A stretch of 64,000 nt of DNA from Mycobacterium sp. 852013-51886_SCH5428379 (lineage in GTDB: Bacteria; Actinomycetota; Actinomycetes; Mycobacteriales; Mycobacteriaceae): the NCBI RefSeq assembly GCF_001665575.1, contig NZ_LZSU01000019.1:186001-250000 (forward strand), written 5' to 3'. A program made the translations under genes and the position numbers. Below are positions 27,036 to 36,270 of this stretch, in pieces. Under the pieces are notes generated by a model that did no database searches, was not told the DNA's origin, and was given only the letters and a program-made list of their open reading frames with translations. How positions within the stretch are numbered: position 1 is the stretch's first letter; every line of letters starts with the position of its first letter.

Positions 27036-27612
27036 CCGGCCAGCGCTCGGTGATCAGCTCAGTCATCGCGTCCACCCACGCGTCGTCGAGGCTGGCGTCG
27101 TGGCGGATGAGGATGCGGAAGATCGCCGTCCCCGCCACGACCTCGGCGAGCATCGGCAGGTCGTCGCCGCCGCGCCGCTGCTGGCCGAAGCGCGATTCGA
27201 AGGCGGCCAGATTGCCGGCCAGCCGGGCGGTCATCGTGCGGTGCAGATCCGGGTCGGCGACGGTGTCGGCGATCAGCCCGGGCAGGGCGACGCGGACCTC
27301 CGGGCGGTCGAACATCGCGCGCGTGGTCTCGACGAGGGCGCGGATGTCGGCGCGGATGTCACCGGCGCCGTCCGGGATCGAGGTGGCCTCGGCCGAGAGC
27401 ACCGCCTCGTGGACGAGTTGCGCCTTGCCCGACCACCGCCGGTAGATCGCGGCGGTGGTGGTGCCTGCCCGGGCGGCGATGGCCGACAGCGACAGCGCCG
27501 AGTAGCCGGTCTGGAGAATCAGCTCGCGGGTGGCGTCGATGATCGCGGCGTCGATCCGGCCGTCGCGGGGGCGGCCCGGCGCCTTGCCTTCGCCGCGCTG
27601 ATCTGCTGTCAT
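27016..27612 (-). CDS. TetR-family transcriptional regulator
   Basis: A 198-aa repressor. The N-terminal helix-turn-helix spans about residues 17-64 (IDAAIIDATRELILQTGYSA, then SAIAARAGTTTAAIYRRW and KAQLVHEAVL). The C-terminal ligand domain has no recognisable signature. It is divergent from the 27663 gene with a 20-bp inverted repeat between them, so it probably represses itself and the plus-strand genes that follow. Ligand unknown. Confidence 0.9.
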   Translation of the reverse strand: MTADQRGEGKAPGRPRDGRIDAAIIDATRELILQTGYSALSLSAIAARAGTTTAAIYRRWSGKAQLVHEAVLSAEATSIPDGAGDIRADIRALVETTRAMFDRPEVRVALPGLIADTVADPDLHRTMTARLAGNLAAFESRFGQQRRGGDDLPMLAEVVAGTAIFRILIRHDASLDDAWVDAMTELITERWPATRRPG

Positions 27613-27629
27613 ATCCGCAGTCTAGTTCC

Positions 27630-27649
27630 AATACAGCACGCATCGTATT
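27630..27649. promoter_or_regulatory. candidate TetR operator
   Basis: AATAC (27630-27634) and GTATT (27645-27649) form a perfect inverted repeat across a 10-nt spacer in the 50-bp gap between the TetR gene and the divergent gene at 27663. Its position allows control of both promoters. A GGGAG ribosome-binding site for the plus gene follows. Autoregulation is usual for the family; binding here is inference. Confidence 0.45.
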
Positions 27650-27662
27650 TGTTAGGGAGCTC

Positions 27663-28778
27663 GTGAACCTCAGCCCGCTCGACGAGTACCCGATCCATCA
27701 GGTGCCCGCGCCGATCGCCGCACCCGCAACGTCGGACCGCAACTTCTACGACCGGTCCTACTTCAACGTGCTCGACCGCGACGGCCGGTTCATGGCGCTG
27801 ACCGGTATCGGCTACTACCCGCGCCTCGGCGTCAAGGACGCCTACTTCCTGGTGCGGCGCGGGGACACCCAGACCGCGGTGCACTTCAGCGATGCGATCG
27901 ACGACGACCGGCTCCACCAGCACGTCAACGGTTACCGCCTCGAGGTCGTCGAACCGCTGCAGGAGTTGCACCTGACCATCGCCGAGACCGAGGGCATCTC
28001 CGCGGACCTGACGTGGCGCGGACTGTTCCCCGCCGCACTGGAGCGTCCGCACGAGATGCTGACCGAACGGCGGGTGACGTTGCACGCGTGCCGATTCGCG
28101 CAGGTGGGCAGCTGGCAGGGCTGGATCGACGTCGACGGTGAGCGGTTGACCGTCGAGCACGACACCAGCGTTGCCAGCCGGGACCGGTCGTGGGGCATCC
28201 GCCCCGTCGGCGAGCCGGAACCGGCCGGGCGGCCCGACACCGCGTTCGGCGGCATGTGGTGGCTGTATCTGCCGCTGGCGTTCGACGACTACCAGCTGTT
28301 CCTGATCCTGCAGGAGGATCCGGACGGCCACCGCAGCCTCTACGACTGCACGCGCCGGTGGCGCGACGGCAGGGTCGAACAGCTCGACGGCGTACGGGCG
28401 ACGATCCACTACACGCCCGGGACGCGGATCCCGCACGGCGCCCATGTCGAGTTCATGAACCGCGCGGGTGAGAAGATCCAGCTCGACGTCGAATCGAAGT
28501 TGTTCGCGCCCATCGCATTCGGGTCCGGTTACGGCGGCGACACCTCATGGGGTCACGGCACCTGGAAGGAGGGCCCGTTCACCGAACGGGTCAGCTTCGA
28601 CCTGACCGATCCTGCCGTGATGGCCAGGGCGCCGTTCAGTCTGATCGACCATGTCGGCAAGGCCGTGTGCACCGAGGCCGACGGCACCACCCGCGAGGGT
28701 GCGGGGCTGTTCGAGCACGGCATCATCGGACCGCACCGTCCGTCGGGGTTCACCGACTGGACCGACGTGGCGGGATAG
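27663..28778 (+). CDS. unrecognised beta-rich protein, possibly lipocalin/AttH-like
   Basis: A 371-aa soluble protein with no signal peptide or membrane segment. It is rich in Trp, Tyr and Asp, with repeated beta-strand-like segments (FMALTGIGYYPRLGVKDAYF; FGGMWWLYLPLAFDDYQLF; SWGHGTWKEGPFTERVSFDL). The pattern resembles hydroxyneurosporene-synthase/AttH-type double lipocalins often found near lipid, steroid or terpenoid degradation genes, but I cannot name the family with confidence. GTG start with a nearby GGGAG site. It is followed after 9 nt by an F420-type LLM enzyme, so the two share a transcript under the TetR regulator. Confidence 0.7.
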   Translation: MNLSPLDEYPIHQVPAPIAAPATSDRNFYDRSYFNVLDRDGRFMALTGIGYYPRLGVKDAYFLVRRGDTQTAVHFSDAIDDDRLHQHVNGYRLEVVEPLQELHLTIAETEGISADLTWRGLFPAALERPHEMLTERRVTLHACRFAQVGSWQGWIDVDGERLTVEHDTSVASRDRSWGIRPVGEPEPAGRPDTAFGGMWWLYLPLAFDDYQLFLILQEDPDGHRSLYDCTRRWRDGRVEQLDGVRATIHYTPGTRIPHGAHVEFMNRAGEKIQLDVESKLFAPIAFGSGYGGDTSWGHGTWKEGPFTERVSFDLTDPAVMARAPFSLIDHVGKAVCTEADGTTREGAGLFEHGIIGPHRPSGFTDWTDVAG

Positions 28779-28787
28779 GGCGGCGAG

Positions 28788-29777
28788 ATGAAGGTCATGA
28801 CAGCGTTGTTCGGGCCCACCGATGCGGTCGAACGGGCAGGTCTGCTCAAGGAGGCCGGTGCGTCCGGGGTGTTCACCTTCGAGGGGCCGTTCGACGTGTT
28901 CACCCCGCTGGTGCTGGCGTCGACGGTCAAGGGTCTGGACGTGATGTCCAACGTCGCGATCGCGTTCCCGCGCAACCCGATCCAGCTGGCCCACCAGGCC
29001 AACGATCTGCAGTTGCTCGCCGAGGGCCGGTTCATCCTGGGCCTGGGCACGCAGGTGCGCGCACAGATCGAGAAGCGCTACGGCGTGGCGTTCGACAAAC
29101 CCGTCGCACGGATGAAGGAACTGGTGGGGGCGCTGCGCGCGATCTTCGCCACCTGGAACGACGGGGAGCGACTCGACTTCCGCGGCGAGTACTACCGCCA
29201 CACCCTGATGACACCGACCTTCGTCCCCGGGCCGAATCCCTACGGTCCGCCCCCGATCTATCTGGGGGCGCTGGGTCCGCGGCTGACCCGGGCCACCGCG
29301 GAGGTGGCCGACGGTCTGCTGGTGATGCCGTTCGGGTCGAAGCGGTTCCTGCACGAGACCACGCTGCCGGCGGTCCGTGAGGGCCTCGCCGCCGCGGGCC
29401 GCTCCGAGGACGACTTCGCCGTAGTGCCCGAGGTGATCGTCTCCGTCGGCACTGGGTCGGACGACGACCACCACTCGACCCGAATGCTGTTGGCCTTCTA
29501 CGGTTCCACCCCTGCCTACCGTCCCGTGCTCGACGCCCACGGGTGGGGCGATCTGCAACCCGAGCTGAACGCGATGTCCAAACAGGGCCGCTGGCAGGAG
29601 ATGGCGACCCTGATCGACGACGAGATCCTGCACACCATCGCCGCCTGCGGCACCCCGGCCGAAGTGGCCGCACACATCCGGGACCGCGTCGACGGGGTGT
29701 CCGACCGGATCTGCCTGTACCAACCGGGCCCCATCGCAGTCGACGCACTCGCCGAGATCGTGGACGCGTTGACCTGA
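28788..29777 (+). CDS. F420-type LLM-class oxidoreductase (TIGR03617-like)
   Basis: A 329-aa luciferase-like oxidoreductase of the mycobacterial F420-dependent type. Characteristic segments: VMSNVAIAFPRNPIQLAHQA, RFILGLGTQVRAQIEKRYG, PPPIYLGALGPRLTRATAEV and DGLLVMPF. No flavin-reductase partner is adjacent, consistent with F420H2 supplied by the general pool. It lies between the lipocalin-like gene (9 nt) and the PEP-utilising enzyme (1 nt), so it is part of a three-gene operon. Substrate unknown. Confidence 0.85.
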   Translation: MKVMTALFGPTDAVERAGLLKEAGASGVFTFEGPFDVFTPLVLASTVKGLDVMSNVAIAFPRNPIQLAHQANDLQLLAEGRFILGLGTQVRAQIEKRYGVAFDKPVARMKELVGALRAIFATWNDGERLDFRGEYYRHTLMTPTFVPGPNPYGPPPIYLGALGPRLTRATAEVADGLLVMPFGSKRFLHETTLPAVREGLAAAGRSEDDFAVVPEVIVSVGTGSDDDHHSTRMLLAFYGSTPAYRPVLDAHGWGDLQPELNAMSKQGRWQEMATLIDDEILHTIAACGTPAEVAAHIRDRVDGVSDRICLYQPGPIAVDALAEIVDALT

Positions 29778-29778
29778 C

Positions 29779-32160
29779 ATGGCGCCGAGAACCCTCGAAT
29801 TCGACGACATCACCGACGACCGCTTCGGCGGAAAGGCCGCCGGTCTGGCGGAATTGCGCCGTATCGGCCTCGCCGTCCCGGTGGGCTTCGTGGTCGCCGA
29901 CGCGTCCGCGTCAGACCCACTCGACGCCGCAGTGCACCGATTCACCGAGATGTCCGCCGCCGGGGCGACTCCGGTGGCGGTCCGGTCCTCCGCGGCCGGG
30001 GAGGACGGCGCCGACCAGTCCTTCGCCGGTCAGTACGACACCGTGCTCGGCGTCGACTCCGTCGACGGATTCGTCGCGGCCGTACGCCGGTGCGCGGAAT
30101 CCGTCGGCTCCCGACGTGCATCGTCCTACAGCGGCGACTCCCCCGCCGTCATGAACGTTGTCGTGCAGCAGATGGTGGACGCACGGGCCGCGGGCGTCGT
30201 GTTCACCGCCGACCCGGCGACCGGACGGCGCGATTTGCTGGTCATCGACGCCGTGGCCGGGCTCGGCGAAGCGCTCGTCGACGGCTCGGCCTCTCCCGAT
30301 CACATCGTGCTGACCGCCGACGGCGACACCGCGGTGCGCGAGGGCCCCGGTCCGGTCCTGTCCCCCGGCGAGATCACCGAGATCCGTTCCGGCGCACTGC
30401 GCGCGGCCGGTCACTGGGGCATTCCGCTGGACCTCGAATGGGCGATCGACCACACCGGCACGCTGTGGTGGCTGCAGGCCCGGCCGATCACCACGCTGCC
30501 CGGGGACCTCAACGAGATGGATTCACCCCTCGCCGGCGCCGAACACGTGTACACCCGCTGCAACATCGGCGAGATGATGCCGGGGGCGTTCTGCCCGCTG
30601 ACGGCGTCGGTGTCGGGGTACGCCATCGACTACGCGATGCAGATGACGCAGGTGGTGGCCCGCGCCCAGGAGCGGTACGACACCCCGTGGCTGCAGGTCG
30701 GCTACTTCTACGGCCACATGTTCCTGAACATGACCGAAGGCACGGCACTGAGTTCGGGCATCCTGGGCAACTCGCTGGAACAGTTCTCGATGTCGATCTG
30801 CGGGCGGGTGATCGACGAACTCGAACCCAAACCGCCGAAACCGTTCGCGCGCAAGCTGGTCAACACGGTCCGGCTGTCGTCGTTCGCGCTGTCCGCCGGT
30901 CCGGCGATCCGCCGGCTGCCGAACCAGATCGGCGAGTACGCGGTACCGACCGGTGACGACCCGCGGCTGGTCCTGCGCCAGCTGGACACCGGGGTCGACC
31001 TCTACTGTGACGTCACCCTCACCCACGTGCGGTCCTCGTCGCGCGCGGCGGTGGCGGCCAACATCCTGGAGAGCGTCCTGGTCCGGGACGCGGTGAAGAA
31101 CGGCCGCAGCGCCGAAGACGGTCAGGCCGAGGCGATCCGGCTCATGTCGGGAGCGGCGGACGTCGAGAGCGCGCTCATGGTGGAGGAACTCGACTCGGTG
31201 GTGCGCACGCTGGCCGCCGAACGGGCGGGTGCCGAACGGTTCCTGGCGGCCGACCCGGCGCAGGCCGTCACCGAGTTGCGGGCGGCCTCGGGCGCCGGCG
31301 GTGCGGCGTTGCGGGAGTTCCTGATCCGCCACGGCCACCGGGGCTACCGCGAACTGTGCATGCGCGATCCCTCCTGGGCCGAGGACCCCCGCGGGCTGGG
31401 CACGATGCTGCAGGTCATGCTGCGGGCCGCGCGCAATCCGGCCGAACGTGGTACCGCGCAGGGACGGAGCGACGCGCCGCGATCGAGGGCCGTGCGGTTA
31501 CTCGCCCGGCTCGCGCAGGGCGGTGCGCGCGGCCGCGAGGAGACCAAATCGAAGATGGCGCTGATGGCGCACGCGCTCAAACGCGGTTACCGCCATCTCG
31601 GTGAGGTGCTGACCCGGTCGGGCCGGCTCCCGGACGCCGATCTCATCTTCTTCTTCGACCGCAGCGAACTCCCCCGCCTCGTCGATGACCGGGCCGCGGA
31701 CGGGGATGTCGCCGAGCTCGTCGAGCGCGCCCTGCAGCGGCGGGCGGCGCTGCCGTTCCAGGACGCCCTCGAGTTCGAGGACGTATCGATCGGCCGCCCC
31801 ACACCGGTACTCGCGCCGCCGCCGAGCGCGACGGCCGAGAACGAGATCGCCGGACGTCCCGCCAGCCGTGGGACGGTGGAAGGCGTTGTGCGGGTGGCGA
31901 AGTCGATTCGCGACGCGGTCGACGTGCAACGCGGCGAGATCCTCGTCGCGCCGGTGACCGATGTGGGTTGGACGCCCTATTTCACGGTGATCGGCGCACT
32001 GGTCACCGACATCGGCAGCTCGGTGTCGCACGGCGCCGTGGTGGCACGCGAATACGGGCTGCCCTGTGTGGTCAACACTCTGGTGGCCACCCAGGTGCTC
32101 CGGACCGGGGACCGGGTGCGGGTGGACGGCGACCGCGGCCTGGTCACCCGGCTCGCCTAG
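29779..32160 (+). CDS. PEP/pyruvate-utilising enzyme resembling rifampicin phosphotransferase
   Basis: A 793-aa protein with the three-part dikinase layout. An N-terminal ATP-grasp domain has GGKAAGLAELRRIGLAVP near residue 17 and VAVRSSAAGEDGADQSFAGQ near 67. A long central domain (about 265-690) opens NIGEMMPGAFCPLTASVSGY. A C-terminal swivelling phosphohistidine domain has SVSHGAVVAREYGLPCVVNT with His751 in the catalytic position. PEP synthase and PPDK would have a C-terminal TIM barrel after the histidine domain; here the protein ends there, as in rifampicin phosphotransferase. The central domain would bind the acceptor. It could phosphorylate rifamycin or another alcohol. Confidence 0.8.
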   Translation: MAPRTLEFDDITDDRFGGKAAGLAELRRIGLAVPVGFVVADASASDPLDAAVHRFTEMSAAGATPVAVRSSAAGEDGADQSFAGQYDTVLGVDSVDGFVAAVRRCAESVGSRRASSYSGDSPAVMNVVVQQMVDARAAGVVFTADPATGRRDLLVIDAVAGLGEALVDGSASPDHIVLTADGDTAVREGPGPVLSPGEITEIRSGALRAAGHWGIPLDLEWAIDHTGTLWWLQARPITTLPGDLNEMDSPLAGAEHVYTRCNIGEMMPGAFCPLTASVSGYAIDYAMQMTQVVARAQERYDTPWLQVGYFYGHMFLNMTEGTALSSGILGNSLEQFSMSICGRVIDELEPKPPKPFARKLVNTVRLSSFALSAGPAIRRLPNQIGEYAVPTGDDPRLVLRQLDTGVDLYCDVTLTHVRSSSRAAVAANILESVLVRDAVKNGRSAEDGQAEAIRLMSGAADVESALMVEELDSVVRTLAAERAGAERFLAADPAQAVTELRAASGAGGAALREFLIRHGHRGYRELCMRDPSWAEDPRGLGTMLQVMLRAARNPAERGTAQGRSDAPRSRAVRLLARLAQGGARGREETKSKMALMAHALKRGYRHLGEVLTRSGRLPDADLIFFFDRSELPRLVDDRAADGDVAELVERALQRRAALPFQDALEFEDVSIGRPTPVLAPPPSATAENEIAGRPASRGTVEGVVRVAKSIRDAVDVQRGEILVAPVTDVGWTPYFTVIGALVTDIGSSVSHGAVVAREYGLPCVVNTLVATQVLRTGDRVRVDGDRGLVTRLA

Positions 32161-32657
32161 GGTTTGGGCGTCGAACGCCCCCAGCCGGTGTGGCGGGTGG
32201 TCTCGTCCAGCAGCGGGATCACCCGGTAGGGCAGCGGTGTGGTCAGGGCGAGCGTCGTGCTCGAGTGCACGACCCCGGGGATCGCCAGGATCCGCACCAC
32301 CAGTTCCTGCAGTTCGGCCTGCGTGCCGGTGGCGACCCGCACCAGCAGATCCTCCCGGCCAGTCGTCGCGTGCACCTCGAGCACCTGCGGGATACCGGCC
32401 AGACCGCTGACCACCGAGGCCATCCCGACCTGGGTGATCTCCAGTGCGACGAAAGCTTGCACCGCCACGCCGGCCTGCGCGAGGTCCACGCGCGGCTCGT
32501 AGCCGGTCACCACACCGGACTCCTCCAGGCGGCGCACCCGGGACTGCACGGTGTTCCGCGACACCCCCAGCGCCGACGACAGTTCGACCACCCCGGTGCG
32601 GGCGTCGTCGGTCAGCTTGCGCAGGATCTGCAGGTCGAGCCGGTCCAAGCTGGTCAT
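32157..32657 (-). CDS. Lrp/AsnC-family transcriptional regulator
   Basis: A 166-aa regulator with an N-terminal winged helix (LDRLDLQILRKLTDDART, then LGVSRNTVQSRVRRLEESGVV) and a C-terminal RAM effector domain (FVALEITQV, VLEVHATTGREDLLVRV). ATG at 32655-32657 is chosen over GTG at 32666 because MTSLDRLDLQIL is the usual start. It is divergent from the indolepyruvate oxidoreductase gene, a common pairing, so it probably controls that gene in response to an aromatic or branched amino acid. Its stop overlaps that of the convergent PEP-utilising enzyme by 4 nt. Confidence 0.92.
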   Translation of the reverse strand: MTSLDRLDLQILRKLTDDARTGVVELSSALGVSRNTVQSRVRRLEESGVVTGYEPRVDLAQAGVAVQAFVALEITQVGMASVVSGLAGIPQVLEVHATTGREDLLVRVATGTQAELQELVVRILAIPGVVHSSTTLALTTPLPYRVIPLLDETTRHTGWGRSTPKP

Positions 32658-32674
32658 TCTTCCCACCTTAGGGC

Positions 32675-32726
32675 GTGACGGGCGTCACCAACTGACCCAT
32701 CCGACCAGTTGTCGGCTGATCAGTTG
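32675..32726. promoter_or_regulatory. candidate Lrp operator array
   Basis: Two dyads lie between the Lrp gene and the divergent oxidoreductase gene. GTGACG-GG-CGTCAC (32675-32688) is a perfect 6-bp palindrome with a 2-nt gap. CAACTG (32689-32694) is inverted against CAGTTG at 32706-32711, and CAGTTG recurs at 32721-32726, overlapping the palindrome CTGATCAG (32716-32723). Repeated half-sites are typical for Lrp proteins, which bind as multimers. Confidence 0.5.
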
Positions 32727-32792
32727 ACCGCCTGGTCATCGAGTCGCACGCTTGAAGGAGCCAAGCGATCACCCTCGGAGGAGGTGGGTCTG

Positions 32793-35700
32793 ATGACCGA
32801 CCTGGCCGACAACCACTGTCCCGCCCCGTATGACCTCACGTCCCGGTACTCGGCGGCTTCGGGTCCGGTGCTGCTGACCGGTGTGCAGGCCATCGCCCGC
32901 CAACTGGTGGAGCAGCACGTGCGCGACCTGCGGGCCGGCCACCGCGTCGCCACCTTCGTCTCCGGTTATCAGGGCAGTCCGCTGGCCGGGCTCGACCGGC
33001 TCCTGGCCGGCCTCGGCGACGTCACCGCCAGCCACGACGTCACGCTGGTCCCCGGGGTGAACGAGGAACTGGCGGCGACCGCCGTCTGGGGCAGTCAGCT
33101 CGAACTCCCGAAGGGCAGGCGCAGCCACGACGGGGTCGTCGGGGTCTGGTACGGCAAGGGCCCCGGCCTGGACCGCGCCGGCGATGCCCTGCGCCACGCC
33201 GTCATGTACGGCGCCCATCCGGCCGGCGGCGCCCTGGCCCTGGTCGGCGACGACCCGGCGGCGAAATCGTCGACCGTGCCCGCCGCGAGCGAGCGGACCC
33301 TGGCCGCGCTGTCGATGCCGGTGCTGTTCCCGCGCAACGCGGAGGAGGTCGTGGCCTTCGGGCTCTACGGTGTCGCGCTGTCCCGGGCGTCGGGCTGCTG
33401 GCCCGCACTCAAGATCGTCGCCGACGTCGCCGACGGTCTCTGGACGCTCGACCGGGACTTCGCCGACTTCCCCATCACCGTCCCCACCATCGACTGGGAC
33501 GGCCGGCCGTGGACCTACCGGCAGCGCGTCATGGCCGCTCCGGCCGACAGCCTGCTCGCCGAAGCCGATCTCTACGGACCCCGGTGGGCGATGGTCGAGG
33601 CCTTCGGCGCCGCCAACCCGATCGACACCATCGAGGTCGATCCGGCCGACGCCTGGCTGGGCATTGTCGCGGTCGGCACCGCGTACGACTCTGTACGCCA
33701 AGCGCTTTCCGATCTCGGCCTCACCGAGGCCGACCTGCTCGAGGCCGGGATCCGCATCCTGCGCGTCGGCATGCCGTATCCGCTCGGCGCGGCGACGGTC
33801 CGTCGGCTCGCCGCCGGGGCGGACCGGGTGCTGGTCGTCGAGGACAAGACCGCGTTCGTCGAATCCCAGGTGAAAGAGCTCCTGTACGGCCGCGATCGGG
33901 CGCCCGCGGTGCTCGGCAAGCGGGGCCTCGACGGGCGTCCCCTCATCCCGGCGGACGGCGAACTGACCGCCGCCCGGCTGGCCGGCCCGCTGCGCCGGGT
34001 CCTCTCCGAGCGCGTGACGGTGACGGCACCGCCGCCACCGCCGTTGTCGCTCACCGTGTTGCCCACCAAGCGCACCGCCTACTTCTGCTCCGGCTGCCCG
34101 CACAACCGCTCCACCGCGGTCCCGGCCGGATCGCTGGCCGGCGGCGGCATCGGCTGCCACACGCTGGTGACGTTGTCGCCGCGTACCGACTCCCACGTCA
34201 CCGGTCTGACCCAGATGGGCGGTGAGGGCGCGCAGTGGATCGGGCAGGCGCCCTACACCGACGTCGAGCACATCTTCCAGAACATCGGCGACGGAACGTA
34301 TTTCCACTCCGGCCAGCTGGCGATTCAAGCCAACATCGCGGCCGGGACGAACATCACCTACAAGATCCTGTACAACTCGGCGGTCGCGATGACCGGTGCG
34401 CAGGACGCCGAGGGCGGGTTGCCGGTACCGGAGCTGACGCGCAAGCTCACCGCCGAGGGCGTGGCCGGGATCATCGTCTGCGCGGAGGACCCGGGGCGCT
34501 ACCGGCACGCCGCGTTCGCCCCCGGGGTCAGGCTGTGGCATCGGGACCGCCTCGACGAGGCGCAGCGGATCCTGCGTGACACCAGGGGGGTGACGGTGCT
34601 GATCTACGACCAGCAGTGCGCGGCCGAGGCCCGCCGCAAACGCAAGCGCGGCAGCCTGCCCGTCCGGCGCACCCGCGTGGTCATCAACGAGGCGGTCTGC
34701 GAAGGCTGCGGTGACTGCGGCGTCAAGAGCAACTGCCTGTCCGTCCAGCCCGTGGATACCGAGTTCGGCCGCAAGACCCGGATCGATCAGACCTCGTGCA
34801 ACACCGACTACTCGTGCCTCGACGGCGAGTGCCCGTCGTTCGTGACCGTCGAGGTAGCCGAAGACCACGCGGCCACAACAGCTTCGGCACCCACACCTCC
34901 CCCGGTGCCCGACGTCGAGACGCCGCTGCCGGCGTCACCGCACAACGTGTTCCTCGCCGGCATCGGCGGGACCGGGATCGTCACCGTGAACCAGGTCCTC
35001 GGGATGGCCGCACTGCGGTCCGGACTGCACGTCGACGGTCTGGACCAGACGGGTCTGAGCCAGAAGGCGGGACCGGTGACATCGCACCTGCGGCTGTCCA
35101 CCGGCTCCGCGGCCGCCAACCGGATCAGCCCGGCGGGCGCCGACTGTGTGCTGGCCTTCGATCTGCTCACCGCCGCCGAGGCCAGAAACCTCGGCTACGG
35201 CGATCCGGCGCGGACCGTCACCGTCGCCTCCACCAGCAGGACACCCACCGGCGAAATGGTCTACGACGGCTCGGTGACCTACCCCGACGACGACGAGCTG
35301 ATCGACCTGCTGCGTGACCGGGCCCGCACCGTCATCCCGTTCGACGCACTCGCCTCGGCCCGGGCCCTGTTCGGCGATGCGGCGGCGGCGAACTTCCTGC
35401 TGGTGGGCGCCGCCTATCAGGCCGGGGCGCTGCCGGTCCCGGCCGCGGCCATCGAGGAAGCCATCGAGATCAACGGCGTTGCGGTGGAAGCCAACCGGGC
35501 GGCGTTCCGATGGGGACGGGTGGCCGTCGCTGACCCGGCCGCGTTCGCGGCGGTGTCGGCCGCCACGACGGCGCCGCGCCGCAGCGACACCGCAGTGCCG
35601 ACTCATCTGCTGGCCGGTTCGCCGGTCACCGGGCAGACGCGCGCGATCGTGGAACGCTGCTCCGCCCAACTGGCCGCCTACCAGGGCGACCGGCTCGTCA

Positions 35701-36260
35701 CCCGCTACCTCGCCGCGGTCGACGCGGCGTGGGCATGCGAACGGGCGGTCACGTCGCGCACCGAGTTCTCCTGTGCGGTCGCGACGAATCTGCACAGACT
35801 CCTCGCCTACAAGGACGAGTACGAGGTCGCCCGGCTGCTGACCGACCCCGCATTCGTCGCCTCGCTGCAGACCGAGGTGCCCGGCGGCGAGAACGTGACC
35901 TACCGGCTTCATCCGCCCACCCTGAAAGCGTTGGGGCGCAAGAAGAAGATCGGTTTCGGCCCGCGGTCGCATGGAGCGCTCAAACTGCTCGCCAGGGCGA
36001 AGGCGCTGCGCGGCACCCCGCTCGACCCGTTCGGTCATACCCGCATGCGCAAGCTGGAGCGCACGCTGGCCGCGCACTACGAGGCCATGGTCGCCACGCT
36101 GGGCGCCGAACTTTCCGCCGCGACCTACGACACCGCCGTATCGGCCGCTTCGGCACCCGACCTAGTCCGCGGCTACGACGAGGTCAAGCTGCGCAACGTG
36201 GCGGCCTACGTGGCCCGGCTCACCGCGCTCGGCATCGATACGACGATGCTGGACGGCTAG
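32793..36260 (+). CDS. indolepyruvate ferredoxin oxidoreductase, fused alpha and gamma/beta subunits
   Basis: A 1155-aa thiamine-diphosphate iron-sulfur enzyme that oxidatively decarboxylates aryl or branched 2-oxoacids to acyl-CoA. The N-terminal part carries VSGYQGSPLAGLD and the PGVNEELAATAVWG block; FCSGCPHNRST near residue 430 and IGCHTLVTLSPR belong to the TPP-binding half. A cysteine cluster (CEGCGDCGVKSNCLSV, then CNTDYSCLDGECP) near residues 637-675 should bind [4Fe-4S]. The C-terminal half (FLAGIGGTGIVTVNQVLGMA; DQTGLSQKAGPVTSHLRL) is the gamma-type subunit. ATG at 32793 follows GGAGGAGGTGGG. Ferredoxin is the expected acceptor; none is encoded nearby. Confidence 0.92.
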   Translation: MTDLADNHCPAPYDLTSRYSAASGPVLLTGVQAIARQLVEQHVRDLRAGHRVATFVSGYQGSPLAGLDRLLAGLGDVTASHDVTLVPGVNEELAATAVWGSQLELPKGRRSHDGVVGVWYGKGPGLDRAGDALRHAVMYGAHPAGGALALVGDDPAAKSSTVPAASERTLAALSMPVLFPRNAEEVVAFGLYGVALSRASGCWPALKIVADVADGLWTLDRDFADFPITVPTIDWDGRPWTYRQRVMAAPADSLLAEADLYGPRWAMVEAFGAANPIDTIEVDPADAWLGIVAVGTAYDSVRQALSDLGLTEADLLEAGIRILRVGMPYPLGAATVRRLAAGADRVLVVEDKTAFVESQVKELLYGRDRAPAVLGKRGLDGRPLIPADGELTAARLAGPLRRVLSERVTVTAPPPPPLSLTVLPTKRTAYFCSGCPHNRSTAVPAGSLAGGGIGCHTLVTLSPRTDSHVTGLTQMGGEGAQWIGQAPYTDVEHIFQNIGDGTYFHSGQLAIQANIAAGTNITYKILYNSAVAMTGAQDAEGGLPVPELTRKLTAEGVAGIIVCAEDPGRYRHAAFAPGVRLWHRDRLDEAQRILRDTRGVTVLIYDQQCAAEARRKRKRGSLPVRRTRVVINEAVCEGCGDCGVKSNCLSVQPVDTEFGRKTRIDQTSCNTDYSCLDGECPSFVTVEVAEDHAATTASAPTPPPVPDVETPLPASPHNVFLAGIGGTGIVTVNQVLGMAALRSGLHVDGLDQTGLSQKAGPVTSHLRLSTGSAAANRISPAGADCVLAFDLLTAAEARNLGYGDPARTVTVASTSRTPTGEMVYDGSVTYPDDDELIDLLRDRARTVIPFDALASARALFGDAAAANFLLVGAAYQAGALPVPAAAIEEAIEINGVAVEANRAAFRWGRVAVADPAAFAAVSAATTAPRRSDTAVPTHLLAGSPVTGQTRAIVERCSAQLAAYQGDRLVTRYLAAVDAAWACERAVTSRTEFSCAVATNLHRLLAYKDEYEVARLLTDPAFVASLQTEVPGGENVTYRLHPPTLKALGRKKKIGFGPRSHGALKLLARAKALRGTPLDPFGHTRMRKLERTLAAHYEAMVATLGAELSAATYDTAVSAASAPDLVRGYDEVKLRNVAAYVARLTALGIDTTMLDG

Positions 36261-36270
36261 CCTGGCGTCG

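Noticed and set aside
32769..34868. 699-aa minus-strand open frame opposite the indolepyruvate oxidoreductase gene
   Set aside because: Shadow composition, no motif, and the plus-strand protein has conserved iron-sulfur and TPP features throughout.
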